A stretch of DNA of 64,000 bases, from positions 98,840 through 162,839 of the forward strand of contig JAHDXO010000004.1 in the NCBI GenBank assembly GCA_023382975.1. The letters are read 5' to 3'. Each line of letters opens with the position of its first letter. Position 1 is the stretch's first letter. This document shows, one piece after another, positions 25,621-35,463 of the stretch. The notes under the pieces were generated by a model, which worked only from the letters and a program-made list of their open reading frames with translations, searched no databases and was not told the DNA's origin. The stretch is from Pirellulaceae bacterium (GTDB lineage Bacteria > Planctomycetota > Planctomycetia > Pirellulales > Pirellulaceae). The translations under genes and the position numbers were made by a program.

Positions 25621-27354
25621 ATGCGCTCAACCACATTCACCTTGTTGTTGTTCCTGGCGTTTGCCCGCTTGGTCACCGCGGTGGCGGCCGGAGAGTCGGC
25701 TCCCAACATCCTTTACATTTTCACGGACGACCAGAGCTACCGGACGGTTAGCTGTTATCCCAGGGCCTATCCCTTTGCCAATACGCCCAACATCGACCAA
25801 CTCGCCAAGCGGGGCGTCCGCTTCGACCAGGCCTACATGGGCGCCAAGTGCGTACCGTCACGGGCCACGGCACTGACGGGCCGGCTCCAGTTTGCCATTG
25901 AATCGAACTACGACGGAACCGATATTGAAGGCAACACCTACTGGTTTCCGACGATCCGGGACAAGGGCTACTACACGGGCATGATCGGGAAATGGCACTA
26001 TGGCAAGGGAGCAGAAGCCCATCAGCACGGCATCTCCTGGGACTGGTCCGTCGTCTGGGACCACGGGCAATACGATGCCGCCGGCGGATACTACCATGAC
26101 CAGAAAGTCATGATCAACGGTGCTCCGCAGGTTCCGTTGGGGGGCTACAGCACCGATCGCTATACCGACTATACCGAGGAATTCATCAAGGAACGAGCGA
26201 AGCAGCCGGATAAGCCCTGGTTCTACTGGCTCTGCTATGGCGCCGTCCACGGTCCCTACACCCCGGCCGAGCGACACCAGGGCATGCTGAAAGACAAGCC
26301 CGAGACCGAGATTCCGGTGGATGTCTGGGGTCCGCGCCCCGGCAAACCAGCTCACTTCCAGGACAGTCGATGGCAAAAGGGCGAGGACGGGAAGCCCTAC
26401 ATCAGCAGGAAACCCCTGGATTTCTGGGTCAAGCAGCAGACGGAGGCCGTCGCTGCCATCGACGAAAGCGTCGGCAGGATCGTCAAGGCGCTCGAGGAGA
26501 CGGGGCAACTGGACAATACGATCATCGTCTTCACTTCGGACCAGGGCTATGTTTGGGGACATCACGGACTGAAGGGCAAGATCGACCCCTATGAAACCGC
26601 CATCCGGTCTCCCTTCATCGTCTCCTGCCCCAAGCGTTTCCCGACGGGCAAGGTTTGCACGGCCCCGATCAACGGCCCGGACGTCATTCGCACCTTCCAT
26701 GCCTGGGCCGAAGCCGAACCAAGGTTATTCATGCCCGGCAGGGACATCACGCCCCTGGTCATGAATCCGGACTCGGAGCCGGTGCTCGACCAGTGGAGCA
26801 GGGTCCCGACCATGATGACGTACGTCCACAACCGCTACGAACCCATGGTAATGGCCGAGCGTCTGAAGAACAGGGACTGGAACGCGTGCATGTACGGCAA
26901 GGATACCCCTTGGTATTTCATGATTCTCGTCGACAACTACAAGTACACGCGCTACGCCCACCCCGATCGGATCGAAGAGCTTTACGATCTGGAGGAGGAC
27001 CCCGAAGAGCTGGTCAACCTGGCGGTGAAGGGGGAGTTCGAGGACAGACTTCTCGAAATGCGAGCGGCCTGCATCCAATCCATCAAGGATCATGGCGGTT
27101 CCGTCTTCGCCGACTGCCTGCCGCCGCCCAAGACCAGAGACGAGTCGGTCGCAGCGAAGCTCTCGGCCGACATTGTGGTTTACCATGAAGAAGGGAAGAA
27201 CCGCGTTCACAGAGTGGGCTGCAGGCGTCTCACGACGGACCCAAAGATCCTGGCGACCATGACGAGGATGACGTTGGCCGAGGCCGAAGAGAAGGGTCTC
27301 CCGCTTTGCTCCAGATGCCCCGGCAGTACGACTCCCGGTAAGGGCAATCCCTGA
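25621..27354 (+). CDS. Secreted sulfatase with C-terminal Cys-rich tail
   Basis: A 577-residue sulfatase with a signal peptide (1-23). Formylglycine motif CVPSR at residues 77-81, metal-binding Asp36-Asp37 (FTDDQSY), GMIGKWHYG and TSDQGYVWGHHG blocks are intact. No EF-hand is present, unlike the sulfatase at 13257. The last 50 residues form a small module with His530, Cys534 and a CxxC at Cys563/Cys566 (VHRVGCRRLT, LPLCSRCPGS). It recalls the short metal-binding Cys tails of Ada-like and nuclease-associated modules. AAAGGAAG lies about ten bases before the start. It hydrolyses sulfate esters outside the cytoplasm; the substrate is unknown. It converges with the kinase gene 52 bases downstream. 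Confidence 0.9.
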   Translation: MRSTTFTLLLFLAFARLVTAVAAGESAPNILYIFTDDQSYRTVSCYPRAYPFANTPNIDQLAKRGVRFDQAYMGAKCVPSRATALTGRLQFAIESNYDGTDIEGNTYWFPTIRDKGYYTGMIGKWHYGKGAEAHQHGISWDWSVVWDHGQYDAAGGYYHDQKVMINGAPQVPLGGYSTDRYTDYTEEFIKERAKQPDKPWFYWLCYGAVHGPYTPAERHQGMLKDKPETEIPVDVWGPRPGKPAHFQDSRWQKGEDGKPYISRKPLDFWVKQQTEAVAAIDESVGRIVKALEETGQLDNTIIVFTSDQGYVWGHHGLKGKIDPYETAIRSPFIVSCPKRFPTGKVCTAPINGPDVIRTFHAWAEAEPRLFMPGRDITPLVMNPDSEPVLDQWSRVPTMMTYVHNRYEPMVMAERLKNRDWNACMYGKDTPWYFMILVDNYKYTRYAHPDRIEELYDLEEDPEELVNLAVKGEFEDRLLEMRAACIQSIKDHGGSVFADCLPPPKTRDESVAAKLSADIVVYHEEGKNRVHRVGCRRLTTDPKILATMTRMTLAEAEEKGLPLCSRCPGSTTPGKGNP

Positions 27355-27406
27355 GGGGGTCAGACCTCGTTTTTCGTTTCTTTCGGACGCCGCTTGACGA
27401 CTTTCG

Positions 27407-30400
27407 TCACACGGCGCTGCGGGCGGCGTCTTGGAGAACCGGCTTCAGCAGGCGGAACTCCTGTTCCAGCTCGGCCAGCAATCCGGGAAGTGCGCCCAGG
27501 TTCCCGGCCCGGGCTTGCTGCTCCATCCTCTCGGCGACCGCTTGCAGGGATGCTCCCCGCAGGTTTCCCACGGAGCCTTTCAGGCGATGCGCCCGCCGCG
27601 CGGCGTCCTCGGCGTCCTGGTTGGTCACGGCGGCGCGGAGTTGCGGAAGTTCCTGTTGGTAGACATGGAAGAACGCTTGGACCAGTTGGGCCACAAATTC
27701 GAGGTTGTGGTCGTAGGCGGCCAGCAGTTCCGGCACGTCGCAGACCGGCGGACGCGCGGCCCCATCCGAGGCAGCGGAGGCGGACGCCGCCGCGCCCCGC
27801 CCGGATTCCTCGATGCTTCGCAGAAACTCATCGCGGCGGATCGGCTTGGCGACGTAGCCGTCCATGCCTTCGGCCAAGCAGCGTTCCGCATCGCCTTTCA
27901 TCGCATTGGCCGTCATGGCGATGATCGGCAGGCGTCGCTGCCCGCCGGATTCGTGCTGGCGGATCGCTCGCGTGAGTTCCAAGCCTCCCATCTCCGGCAT
28001 CGAGATATCCGTGACCAGGACGTCAAGACCGTCCGGATCGGATTCCCAGATCGCCCAGGCCTGACGGCCGCTCGCCGCCGCCGTAACGATGTGTCCCCGA
28101 CGGTTCAGAATCCGCACCGCGACTTCGCGGCTGACATCCTCATCTTCGACTACCAGCACCCGCAGCGCTCGATCCGGCGGTACCGTGTTCGGCGATTGTC
28201 CCGGCGTCCCATCCGCCGGGGCCCAGGCCGGCAGTCGCGGCGTCGTTGGCGTCGGGTCGGCTTCGAGTTGCACGGTGAAATGGAACGTACTGCCCACGCC
28301 GAGCTGGCTATCCACCCAGATGTCGCCGTCCATCATCCGCACCAGGCGCGAGCAGATGGCCAGCCCCAGGCCGGCGCCGCCGAAGCGGCGAGTGACGGAA
28401 TGATCGGCCTGTTCGAAGGCTTGGAAGATCAGCTTTCGTTTCCCTTCGGGAATGCCCGCACCGGTGTCCGCGACAAAGAAGTGCATCGTGACCTGATCGC
28501 CAGCGCGGCAGACCACGTCGGCGCCGATCCGAATCGCGCCTTGATCAGTGAACTTGACGGCGTTGCTGACCAGGTTCAGCAGCACCTGGCTGACGCGCCC
28601 GGCGTCGCCGAGCAGAGAGTCCGGGAGCAGGGTGAGATCCTCGACCAGCACCTGCAGGCCTTTCTGGCGGGCTCTCAGGAAGATGGTCTGAACCGCTTGG
28701 GAGACGGTGTTGCGGAGGGAAAACGGCGCGCGTTCCAATTCCAGCTTGCCGGCTTCGATCTTGGAGAAGTCCAGGATATCGTCCAGGATCGCCCGCAGGG
28801 CATCCGCCGCCGAACGGGCCATCGCCAGTTGGTCGCGCTGGTCCTGGCGGAGGGTGGTGTCGAGCGTCAGGTCGAGCATGCCCATGATTCCGTTGATGGG
28901 AGTGCGGATCTCATGGCTCATGATCGCCAGGAACTCGGACTTGGCCCGGTTCGCGGATTCTGCCGCCTCCTTGGCCTGGGCCAAGGCGTCGCGATCGCGT
29001 CTCAAGTCCTCCTCCGCCCGCCTGCGGACGATGAACTGGCCGATCTGGTTGCCGATGCCCTCCAGCATGTGCAGCAGTTCTTCCTCCGGCTCTTCCTCGT
29101 CGGAGACGAACATCTCGACAACGCCCCAGCAGCGGCCGTCGACCAGAATGGGGAAGGCGAGCCCGCATCGCAAACCCGCCTGGGCGGCCGCTGGTGCCCG
29201 GGGAAAATTCGCGTCGCGGGTGACGTTGTTGACCCAAAGCGGCGAGGCGGAGGACCAGACGCGTCCCGGCAGGCCCTGGCCGGGCCCGAATTGCATGTCC
29301 CTGCTCTGCCGGCAGAACGGGCCGGTGCGGGCAGGGTCCGCGGCCCAGAGATAGCCGCACCGTAACAGGTTCGCCTGCGGATCGACGCACCAAAGAGCCC
29401 CGACGTCACGTTCCAGGTGTTCGCAAACGGTCTGCAGGAGCTTCGGTGCGGCCTGGTCCAAGTCCCGCGATTCGGCCAGGATCCGGGACGCCAGGTACTG
29501 GGCTGCCAAGCGGTGTTGAGCTTGCCGGCGGCTGGTGATATCGGCCTCGATGGCCATGAAATTGGTCAACTGGCCGTGCTGGTCGTGGATCGGCTGGACT
29601 TCGATCGCCAGCCAGTACTTGCGCCCGTCCCGATGGTAATTGAGCACCTCGGCACTGAAACCCTCGCCTCGCGCCAGGCACCGGCGCATGACGTCCACGG
29701 TGCCGGGATCTGTCCCGGGGCCCTGCAGGACATGTCCCGGCTTGCGGCCTTCGACTTCCGCCAGCGTGTACCCCGTCAGACGCGTGAAACCGTCGTTGAC
29801 CCACTGGATGCATCCGTCGGCGTCGGTCAGGATCACAGCGTTGTCGGTGCGGGCGGCGATCATCGCCAGCTTCCGCGATTCCGCCTCCTGCTGCCGCAAC
29901 CGTTCCTCGGCATCCCGCAACGCGGCGTTCTGGTCGCTCAGTTGCTGGTTGACCGTGCGCAATTGGCTGCGCTGCTGGGCCAGATTCTCCGCCAGACGCT
30001 TCGCATCATTCAGAGAAACGTTGGTGTAATGCAGTACCTGCAGCAGGTCCACGATCGGATCGTGAACGGCAAAATCCGCGAAGCTCAAGCGGCTGGCGTA
30101 TAGGGCATCGATGTCCGTGAACCACGGCGAGCCGAGGAAGACCGCGGCCTGCTGATCGGCGATCGCCAGGATCTGGCCCCGCAGCAGGACGCCGGTCGCC
30201 AGATCCTCCAGCACGACCAGCAGGTTCGGATGTTGAATCAGCCGTTCATACTGCAGCAGGTCGTTGGGCTGCTTTAGGCGAAACAGATCGGGAAGCCGAG
30301 CGCCCGGTTGGGCGGCCGGAACCAACCGCGGCAGCGATCGGCCGGTCTGCAGGATCCGCAGCTCGAGATCGACGGCCAGATGAAAGGGAAACGCCTCGGC

Positions 30401-30442
30401 AAACAGCTCGGGCGACAGGGAGATCGCGGTCGGGCTGGTCAT
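27407..30442 (-). CDS. H-NOX-associated hybrid histidine kinase
   Basis: The start at 30442 overlaps the stop of the H-NOX gene (ATGA) and is preferred over upstream codons inside that gene. The 1011 residues contain: an HNOBA domain (about 8-145); a coiled coil (145-195); a PAS domain (about 195-305); a GAF domain (about 325-475); HisKA with phospho-acceptor His510 (MSHEIRTP); HATPase with Asn627 (N box), DTGAGIP (659-665) and GGAGLGLAI; a receiver with Asp812 and Lys866; and a C-terminal Hpt with His952 (AHRLKGS). All phosphorelay residues are intact. HNOBA kinases are controlled by partner H-NOX heme proteins that bind nitric oxide or oxygen. The final output regulator is not in the window. 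Confidence 0.92.
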   Translation of the reverse strand: MTSPTAISLSPELFAEAFPFHLAVDLELRILQTGRSLPRLVPAAQPGARLPDLFRLKQPNDLLQYERLIQHPNLLVVLEDLATGVLLRGQILAIADQQAAVFLGSPWFTDIDALYASRLSFADFAVHDPIVDLLQVLHYTNVSLNDAKRLAENLAQQRSQLRTVNQQLSDQNAALRDAEERLRQQEAESRKLAMIAARTDNAVILTDADGCIQWVNDGFTRLTGYTLAEVEGRKPGHVLQGPGTDPGTVDVMRRCLARGEGFSAEVLNYHRDGRKYWLAIEVQPIHDQHGQLTNFMAIEADITSRRQAQHRLAAQYLASRILAESRDLDQAAPKLLQTVCEHLERDVGALWCVDPQANLLRCGYLWAADPARTGPFCRQSRDMQFGPGQGLPGRVWSSASPLWVNNVTRDANFPRAPAAAQAGLRCGLAFPILVDGRCWGVVEMFVSDEEEPEEELLHMLEGIGNQIGQFIVRRRAEEDLRRDRDALAQAKEAAESANRAKSEFLAIMSHEIRTPINGIMGMLDLTLDTTLRQDQRDQLAMARSAADALRAILDDILDFSKIEAGKLELERAPFSLRNTVSQAVQTIFLRARQKGLQVLVEDLTLLPDSLLGDAGRVSQVLLNLVSNAVKFTDQGAIRIGADVVCRAGDQVTMHFFVADTGAGIPEGKRKLIFQAFEQADHSVTRRFGGAGLGLAICSRLVRMMDGDIWVDSQLGVGSTFHFTVQLEADPTPTTPRLPAWAPADGTPGQSPNTVPPDRALRVLVVEDEDVSREVAVRILNRRGHIVTAAASGRQAWAIWESDPDGLDVLVTDISMPEMGGLELTRAIRQHESGGQRRLPIIAMTANAMKGDAERCLAEGMDGYVAKPIRRDEFLRSIEESGRGAAASASAASDGAARPPVCDVPELLAAYDHNLEFVAQLVQAFFHVYQQELPQLRAAVTNQDAEDAARRAHRLKGSVGNLRGASLQAVAERMEQQARAGNLGALPGLLAELEQEFRLLKPVLQDAARSAV

Positions 30443-31008
30443 GACGTCGCGCCTGTTTCGCTGGAGTCCCATTGCAGCAGAAAGACGTCGTGATCCGCGC
30501 CGTCTTGCTTCGCTGCGAGCTGGGTGATCTCGACCGGATTCCCGAACATCTGGCCCAGTCCGCGAATGATGCCGATGACGAATGCCGCCAGTCCGTCCCG
30601 ATGCGTCAGATAGTGCAATTGCAGCGAATGGTCCGTCGCTTCGCAAACCCGGAAGCGAGGCGGCTGCAGATTGGGGAAGATCAGCGAAATACGGGCGTGG
30701 AAGTTGGGCAGGTTAATCAGGAACTCCCGCAGTGTTCTGCCGCCGGCTTCGAGCAGTCCCGCGTATTCCGTCCGGGCGATCTTCAACACCCAGTGTTCAC
30801 CGAACGCCAGCAGGATGTCGTGGGGCGGGAGGCCCGTCACTTCGCTGGCCGCCGCCACCAGTCGATAGGTCACGTCGTCCGGATAAGCGTCGTTGCTGAT
30901 GAAAGCGTCGACTTCGACCCCGGCACGCTCCTTGGTTTCTTCCCAGACTTCGCGGCCGAATCGGCTGCAGATCAGATCCTCGATGGCTTTGTTCACCATG
31001 CCGTACAT
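30439..31008 (-). CDS. H-NOX heme nitric oxide/oxygen-binding protein
   Basis: A 189-residue cytoplasmic protein, the usual length for stand-alone H-NOX. It begins [13 protein letters not shown], a hallmark of the family. His104 ([11 protein letters not shown]) fits the proximal heme ligand. The heme-propionate motif YxSxR appears as Tyr133-x-Thr135-x-Arg137 (YLTHR), a conservative Ser-to-Thr change. Diatomic gas binding at the heme should alter activity of the HNOBA kinase encoded by the overlapping downstream gene. H-NOX/kinase pairs commonly control biofilm or motility; the nearby polysaccharide locus makes that a reasonable but unproven link here. Confidence 0.93.
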   Translation of the reverse strand: MYGMVNKAIEDLICSRFGREVWEETKERAGVEVDAFISNDAYPDDVTYRLVAAASEVTGLPPHDILLAFGEHWVLKIARTEYAGLLEAGGRTLREFLINLPNFHARISLIFPNLQPPRFRVCEATDHSLQLHYLTHRDGLAAFVIGIIRGLGQMFGNPVEITQLAAKQDGADHDVFLLQWDSSETGATS

Positions 31009-31011
31009 ACA

Positions 31012-31224
31012 TCATTTCTCCACGACCGGTTGAAGGACGCCCGCGGTGGTTGCCTCACGGGCCGCATTGTAGAGGCCGCGCCGAGCCGCCGCAAGATTCG
31101 TCCGATCGCATTGGGCACCCAGGGCACGCCAAAACGGCTCCGTGCCGCCGGGAGGCGCCGACGACAGTTCGTGCCGGAATCGCAGCAACCGCGTTTGGCT
31201 TTCCGACGGCAAGCGGGCGGTCAA
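31012..31224 (-). CDS. Small hypothetical protein upstream of H-NOX
   Basis: An open frame runs from 31263 to a TGA at 31012, three bases before the H-NOX start. The only obvious start is a TTG at 31224, giving 70 residues. The product is basic and soluble (for example TRLLRFRHELSSAPPG and NLAAARRGLYNAARE), with no signal peptide or known motif. Spacing suggests co-translation with H-NOX. It could instead be part of the untranslated leader. I do not recognise it. Bases 31264-31355 hold no gene. Confidence 0.35.
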   Translation of the reverse strand: MTARLPSESQTRLLRFRHELSSAPPGGTEPFWRALGAQCDRTNLAAARRGLYNAAREATTAGVLQPVVEK

Positions 31225-31355
31225 GCAATGCGACAGATCGTCGTCGGTGGCTCGGGGGGCGCATCAGCGGAGATCGCCGCATCGTTCGGCAAGGCGTGAT
31301 GGTTGACAAAGGGATGCTCCTTGTTTGCGCGATCGTTTCCTGTCGAGTCCGCACG

Positions 31356-32552
31356 TTACGCAGGGGTTGCATGGCGGCAGCCGAACCGCTCGTCGCTCGC
31401 CGGGGGCCGGCAAGCCGGCGCGGCGCGGGGCGTCCGCTCCAGTACACTCCGGGGATCCACCACGCCCTGCTCGGCCGCGTGGACCAAGTCGGCCATTTCC
31501 CGCGCCGTGACGTAGTAATAGCGAAAATCCTGGTCCGCTCGAGCTCGCCGCGCCAGTTCCTGGTGCAGATCCCGCATCGGCGGTCCCAGCAGCACGTCGG
31601 CGTTGGCCGGCTTGGCCCCGTGCGTGTGCAGCTTGATGAACGTCCATTCCGGCCGGCCTTGCACGTGGACGGCCGCGCGCCGCCACAAATCCAAACGCCT
31701 TGCGGATGGCGGCCGACGGGCGTGCAGGTCGGCGTTCTCCAGACGCGGCAGCAGGCCAGCCTTGCGATCCTGCCAGTCCAGGGCCAACGGGCCTTGGATC
31801 ATCAACAATCCTCGCGCCGGCGGACGGCTGCCCACGCGGGCCGGGAGCCCCACGTCGTGCGACTTGGGACGATCCGGATCGTCCTCAGCGTAGTAGATGC
31901 TGTTGATCGTGCGCGTCTGCGCCGGGTCCGGTGCGGCAGGCATCGTAAAGTCGGCGTAACAGCCCGTCTCGCGGAGGATGGTCAGTTCGTCGTTGACCCC
32001 GCACCAGCGGCCGTGGGGATGTGAGTTGTCCAGCGCCCAGTTTCCGTGGATGAATCCGTAACGCACTTCCCAACGCCCGTCGCGATGCAACAGGCCGTGC
32101 TGCCGATGCAGCGTCTGCTTGAACCACTCCAGCTTCTCCCGCAACTGCTCCGAGGTATCGTGATCGTGATGCAGATGCACTTCGACTTCCCCAAAACCCC
32201 GGTGGCAGAGTCCGGCCAGCCGATCCAGCAGGCGCGGGCGGTATTCCTCCAGCGGAAAGAAGAACGTGTGCTGCGGGGGCCGGCCCAGGCTGTCGGCCAG
32301 ACCCGCGACGGAGCGCGGATAATCCCGAACCCAACGCTCGACGCGCTGTTGGCGGAGGTCCTCCGCGGCGTTTCCCCAGTCCGGCTCGTAGTGGTCCGCG
32401 ACGCACAGGAACAGGTGCTGCGGCAAACGAGTGGCGGAACGTTGGCTGTCCCGGATCAACCGGGCCCATGATTGAAGTTGCAGTCCACGTACTAACACGA
32501 TCAGGCTCCTGGTTTCGATAGCGGCCTTGCGAACCGCCGCGAAGTCTTCCAT
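31356..32552 (-). CDS. Polysaccharide-locus deacetylase-like hydrolase
   Basis: A 398-residue protein from the ATG at 32552; a TTG at 32573 is also possible and neither has a clear ribosome site. It has FLCVADHYEPDWG, EVEVHLHHDHDT and FIHGNWALDNS, with several Asp and His residues placed as in polysaccharide-deacetylase-like (beta/alpha) barrels. A further WTFIKLHTHGAK lies near the C-terminus. A metal-dependent hydrolase acting on the exopolysaccharide is a reasonable inference. The classic NodB motifs are not all present. It follows the GT2 gene in the same direction. Confidence 0.6.
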   Translation of the reverse strand: MEDFAAVRKAAIETRSLIVLVRGLQLQSWARLIRDSQRSATRLPQHLFLCVADHYEPDWGNAAEDLRQQRVERWVRDYPRSVAGLADSLGRPPQHTFFFPLEEYRPRLLDRLAGLCHRGFGEVEVHLHHDHDTSEQLREKLEWFKQTLHRQHGLLHRDGRWEVRYGFIHGNWALDNSHPHGRWCGVNDELTILRETGCYADFTMPAAPDPAQTRTINSIYYAEDDPDRPKSHDVGLPARVGSRPPARGLLMIQGPLALDWQDRKAGLLPRLENADLHARRPPSARRLDLWRRAAVHVQGRPEWTFIKLHTHGAKPANADVLLGPPMRDLHQELARRARADQDFRYYYVTAREMADLVHAAEQGVVDPRSVLERTPRAAPACRPPASDERFGCRHATPA

Positions 32553-32602
32553 CGAATGTGCCAAAAACTTCAAGCGAACTTAGGTCCGTTACTCGATCGC
32601 CC

Positions 32603-33772
32603 TCAAGTGGACGCCATGCGAGGCGTGCGTATCCACACACCACTTTGCGGGCCAAGCGTCCACCGTACGAAGCCGACAAGCAGGGCCGCGTTCACCGTGG
32701 TGAACAGAGCCGGTAGCCGCAGCAGTCGTCCCACCCAGCCCTGCAGTGCGATCTTGCTGCCAACGATGGCCAGTGCATAGAACGCGAGTTGCCCCAGCAG
32801 CAGCGTGCGATACGATGGGTCTCCGGCCAACAACAGGTTGCTCAGCAGCATGCCCACCAGGAAGAAAGGCGACGCCCATCGCAGGATCTTGTGCGAAAGA
32901 AAGGCGAACGCGGTCCAACCGAATCTCGGGTGCAACAGAGGCCACAGCCGAGCGATCGCCTGGAATCCACCGGCCCCGATCCTCGCCCGCCGCCGGAACT
33001 CGGATTGAATATCCGGTGCAGTCTCCTCGCGGGCGACGGCCTGCTTGTCGTAGACGATCCGGCAGCCGGTACGCAGCTTGGCCAACAGCGGGATGGTCAA
33101 GTCGTCGATGAGCGTATCGCTCGGGATCGGCTGATACAACGCACGCCGCATCGCGTAGATCGCACCGTTGGCGCCCAGCACCGCATGCAAACGGCCCTCA
33201 CAACGTTTGAGGAAATTCTCGTAGCGCCAGTAGACTCCGTCGGCGTTGCGACCGGTTCGGCTATCGTACAAGTCCAGCCAGCCGCAGACGGCGCCGACCA
33301 TCGGATCGGAGAACCAGCGAGCCAGTCGCCTGGCGGCCTGGCGGTCCATCATGGTATTCGCGTCGGACAAGATCATCACCTCGCCCCGCAAGCGGCCGAT
33401 CGCATCATTCAGCACCACCGACTTGCCGCGGCGCTGCGGGAACGGCAGCAACACGACGCCCCGGTCTGCGTAGCACCGTACGATTTCGTTGGTGCCGTCG
33501 GTACTGCCGTCCGAGGCGACGACGATCTCCAGCTTGTCGCTCGGATAATCCATGTTCAGAGCGTTCTCGATCCGTTCCGCGATCACGCTGCGTTCGTTGT
33601 ATGCGGCGATCAGTAGACTCAGGGACGGTGTCTGTTCGTCGCGAATCTCCGCGGGCTGACTGCGGCGCCCGAACAAACGCGACAGGACGTAGATGGTCAA
33701 CGGATAGCCGACATAGGTGTAGGCCACCAACAAAGCCGAGATCCAGAAGACGGTTTGTAACGCTGTGTGCAT
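32603..33772 (-). CDS. Membrane glycosyltransferase family 2
   Basis: A 389-residue GT2 enzyme of the processive synthase-like type. One N-terminal membrane helix (about 8-28) precedes a GT-A domain with LIAAYNE, VASDGSTDGT, the DxD-like ILSDANT and a substrate-binding EFRRRARIG segment. Three or four membrane helices close the protein (about 290-370). It adds a sugar to the lipid-linked or growing polysaccharide at the inner membrane. AAGGAAGAAACG before the ATG is a good ribosome site. Bases 33773-33829 separate it from the GT4 gene. Confidence 0.88.
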   Translation of the reverse strand: MHTALQTVFWISALLVAYTYVGYPLTIYVLSRLFGRRSQPAEIRDEQTPSLSLLIAAYNERSVIAERIENALNMDYPSDKLEIVVASDGSTDGTNEIVRCYADRGVVLLPFPQRRGKSVVLNDAIGRLRGEVMILSDANTMMDRQAARRLARWFSDPMVGAVCGWLDLYDSRTGRNADGVYWRYENFLKRCEGRLHAVLGANGAIYAMRRALYQPIPSDTLIDDLTIPLLAKLRTGCRIVYDKQAVAREETAPDIQSEFRRRARIGAGGFQAIARLWPLLHPRFGWTAFAFLSHKILRWASPFFLVGMLLSNLLLAGDPSYRTLLLGQLAFYALAIVGSKIALQGWVGRLLRLPALFTTVNAALLVGFVRWTLGPQSGVWIRTPRMAST

Positions 33773-33829
33773 CGTTTCTTCCTTTTTCAGAATTCAGTAG
33801 GGGTTTTCGGTAATCGAGTTCAGATTCAG

Positions 33830-35197
33830 TTACGCAGTCAACTCGGGAACTACCGCCGGCGTCGGAGCATGAGCGGCAGCAGCGTCGAGTTGGTTCAAGA
33901 GAGCGGCCAATTGGCCCGCTTGGTAGCGGCGTTCGAAATGCGCTGTGGCCCGCTGATAGGACGTCCGGAAGGACTGATCAGCCAACCGCCTTGCCAAGTG
34001 TTCGGAAATGCCATCCAAATCCGACGGCGAGAACGCCGACACGCCCGCGAAGCCTCGCAGCACGTCCTGCATTTCGCCCGGGGGCGCAATGGCCAGGATT
34101 TCGCGCCCCGCGGCGAGGTATTCGAAGGTCTTTCCAGGCAGGACTCGCTCGGCGCCCGGCACGTCGGCCAGCAACAGGCACAACTCGCTGGCTTGGTGCA
34201 TTGCCTCCACAGCCGCCTTGTGGTCGACATAGTCCCGTCTCACCAGCCGGCAAGGCAGTCGCTGCAGGCGTTGCAAGAGAGCCTCTTCGGCTTGCGTACA
34301 CCGGCCCACGACCTCGACATCCAGCCGGCCAATCAACTCGGGCCGCCGGTCTGCCAGACGCTCGATCGCACTCACCAGCGGCAGCGCCGTCGTCAAGTTC
34401 CACAGCGTACCGACGTGCGCCAGCCGGAAACGCCCTTCGTCGTCCTGAGACGTTCCCTCCGGAGCCTCCGGCAAGTCCGCCGGATCGAAGCCGTTGTACA
34501 CGCAATGTACGGGAAGGGGACGGCCTGCGTCGCTGGCTTCCTGGTCCAGGGCCCGGGCGCTGCGTCGCGTTGTGGCGATCGCCATGTCGGCATGGCGAAG
34601 CACTACCTTCTGCAGGCGACGAAGGAAGCGAGCGACAAGCGGATGTCTCGACTTGTTCTCCCAATACTGGTTGCTGATCGTCCACTCGTCGCGATAGTCC
34701 AACACCAACGGCACGCCGCTGAGCCGCCGCAGTGCCGCGCCGACCAGGAAAGACGAGAACGGTGGGGCAGTGACTAAAATCGCATCGTGAGGCAGTTCCC
34801 GCAACAGTCGCAGTCCTTGCCGGATGGCCTGGGGAGCCCACAGGATTTGTGGGTCCGGCTGCAACAGGTTCGTAGCGGCGTTGCGCAGGGCTCGTTTGAA
34901 CTTTGCCGTCCACCGCACGCTGCTTGTGCCTGCCGGCGCCTGCGGAGCCAGTTTCTGCTTCAGGCGGTAATCCGGCTCCCAGGACTTGGCGCGCCGGATC
35001 AACGTCTGCGGCGGAATGTCTTCGATCAGGCTGCGGTCGACGACGGGCACGGAAGGATTGCTGACCGTCAGCACAGACACGTCCCATCCGTGTTCCGGCA
35101 GGTACTTGGTGAATTTCGCCGCGCGTTGGACGCCTGCACCTCCTACGGGAGGAAACTGGTAGGCGATCAATAGGACTCGTCGTGTTTTCCCGGCCAT
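33830..35197 (-). CDS. Glycosyltransferase family 4
   Basis: A 455-residue GT-B enzyme. The start at 35197 (MAGKTRRVLL) is chosen over codons up to 35272 for two reasons. The Rossmann strand RVLLIAYQFPPVGGAGVQR follows it directly, and the sigma-54-like site at 35288-35302 would start transcription near 35276, too close to 35272 for a leader. The donor-binding region VLPGKTFEYLAAGREILAI is in the C-terminal half. It transfers a nucleotide-activated sugar during exopolysaccharide assembly in the cytoplasm. Linkage and donor cannot be read from sequence. Confidence 0.85.
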   Translation of the reverse strand: MAGKTRRVLLIAYQFPPVGGAGVQRAAKFTKYLPEHGWDVSVLTVSNPSVPVVDRSLIEDIPPQTLIRRAKSWEPDYRLKQKLAPQAPAGTSSVRWTAKFKRALRNAATNLLQPDPQILWAPQAIRQGLRLLRELPHDAILVTAPPFSSFLVGAALRRLSGVPLVLDYRDEWTISNQYWENKSRHPLVARFLRRLQKVVLRHADMAIATTRRSARALDQEASDAGRPLPVHCVYNGFDPADLPEAPEGTSQDDEGRFRLAHVGTLWNLTTALPLVSAIERLADRRPELIGRLDVEVVGRCTQAEEALLQRLQRLPCRLVRRDYVDHKAAVEAMHQASELCLLLADVPGAERVLPGKTFEYLAAGREILAIAPPGEMQDVLRGFAGVSAFSPSDLDGISEHLARRLADQSFRTSYQRATAHFERRYQAGQLAALLNQLDAAAAHAPTPAVVPELTA

Positions 35198-35287
35198 CGC
35201 CTTGATTCTCTTGCAGTTAAGGGGTGTGTTCGAACGTCTGATCGCTCGCGGGCGCCGAGCCGAAGCAGGCATGGAAGCATGGAGAAT

Positions 35288-35302
35288 GCAACGCGTGTGC
35301 CA
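35288..35302 (-). promoter_or_regulatory. Sigma-54-type promoter upstream of GT4 gene
   Basis: On the minus strand the bases read TGGCACACGCGTTGC, with GG and GC ten bases apart and a following A. Apart from the variable spacer it matches TGGCACR-N4-TTGCA. The predicted start near 35276 leaves about 79 bases before the ATG at 35197. The surrounding 266-bp gap (35198-35463) contains no gene. Confidence 0.65.
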
Positions 35303-35463
35303 AAGCCTCGGTCGCTCGCAAGAGCAGCGAGTTTGCGCCGCGGGAACAAGGAAAACGTGCAGAAGATCCGTACCGTGACGGGAATCTGACCATGACGCTG
35401 CCGTTCGCTCGGCGGCGAATCCGGAAAGCTTTACGGTTCGGGAGTCAGGACACCGTAGGATGT

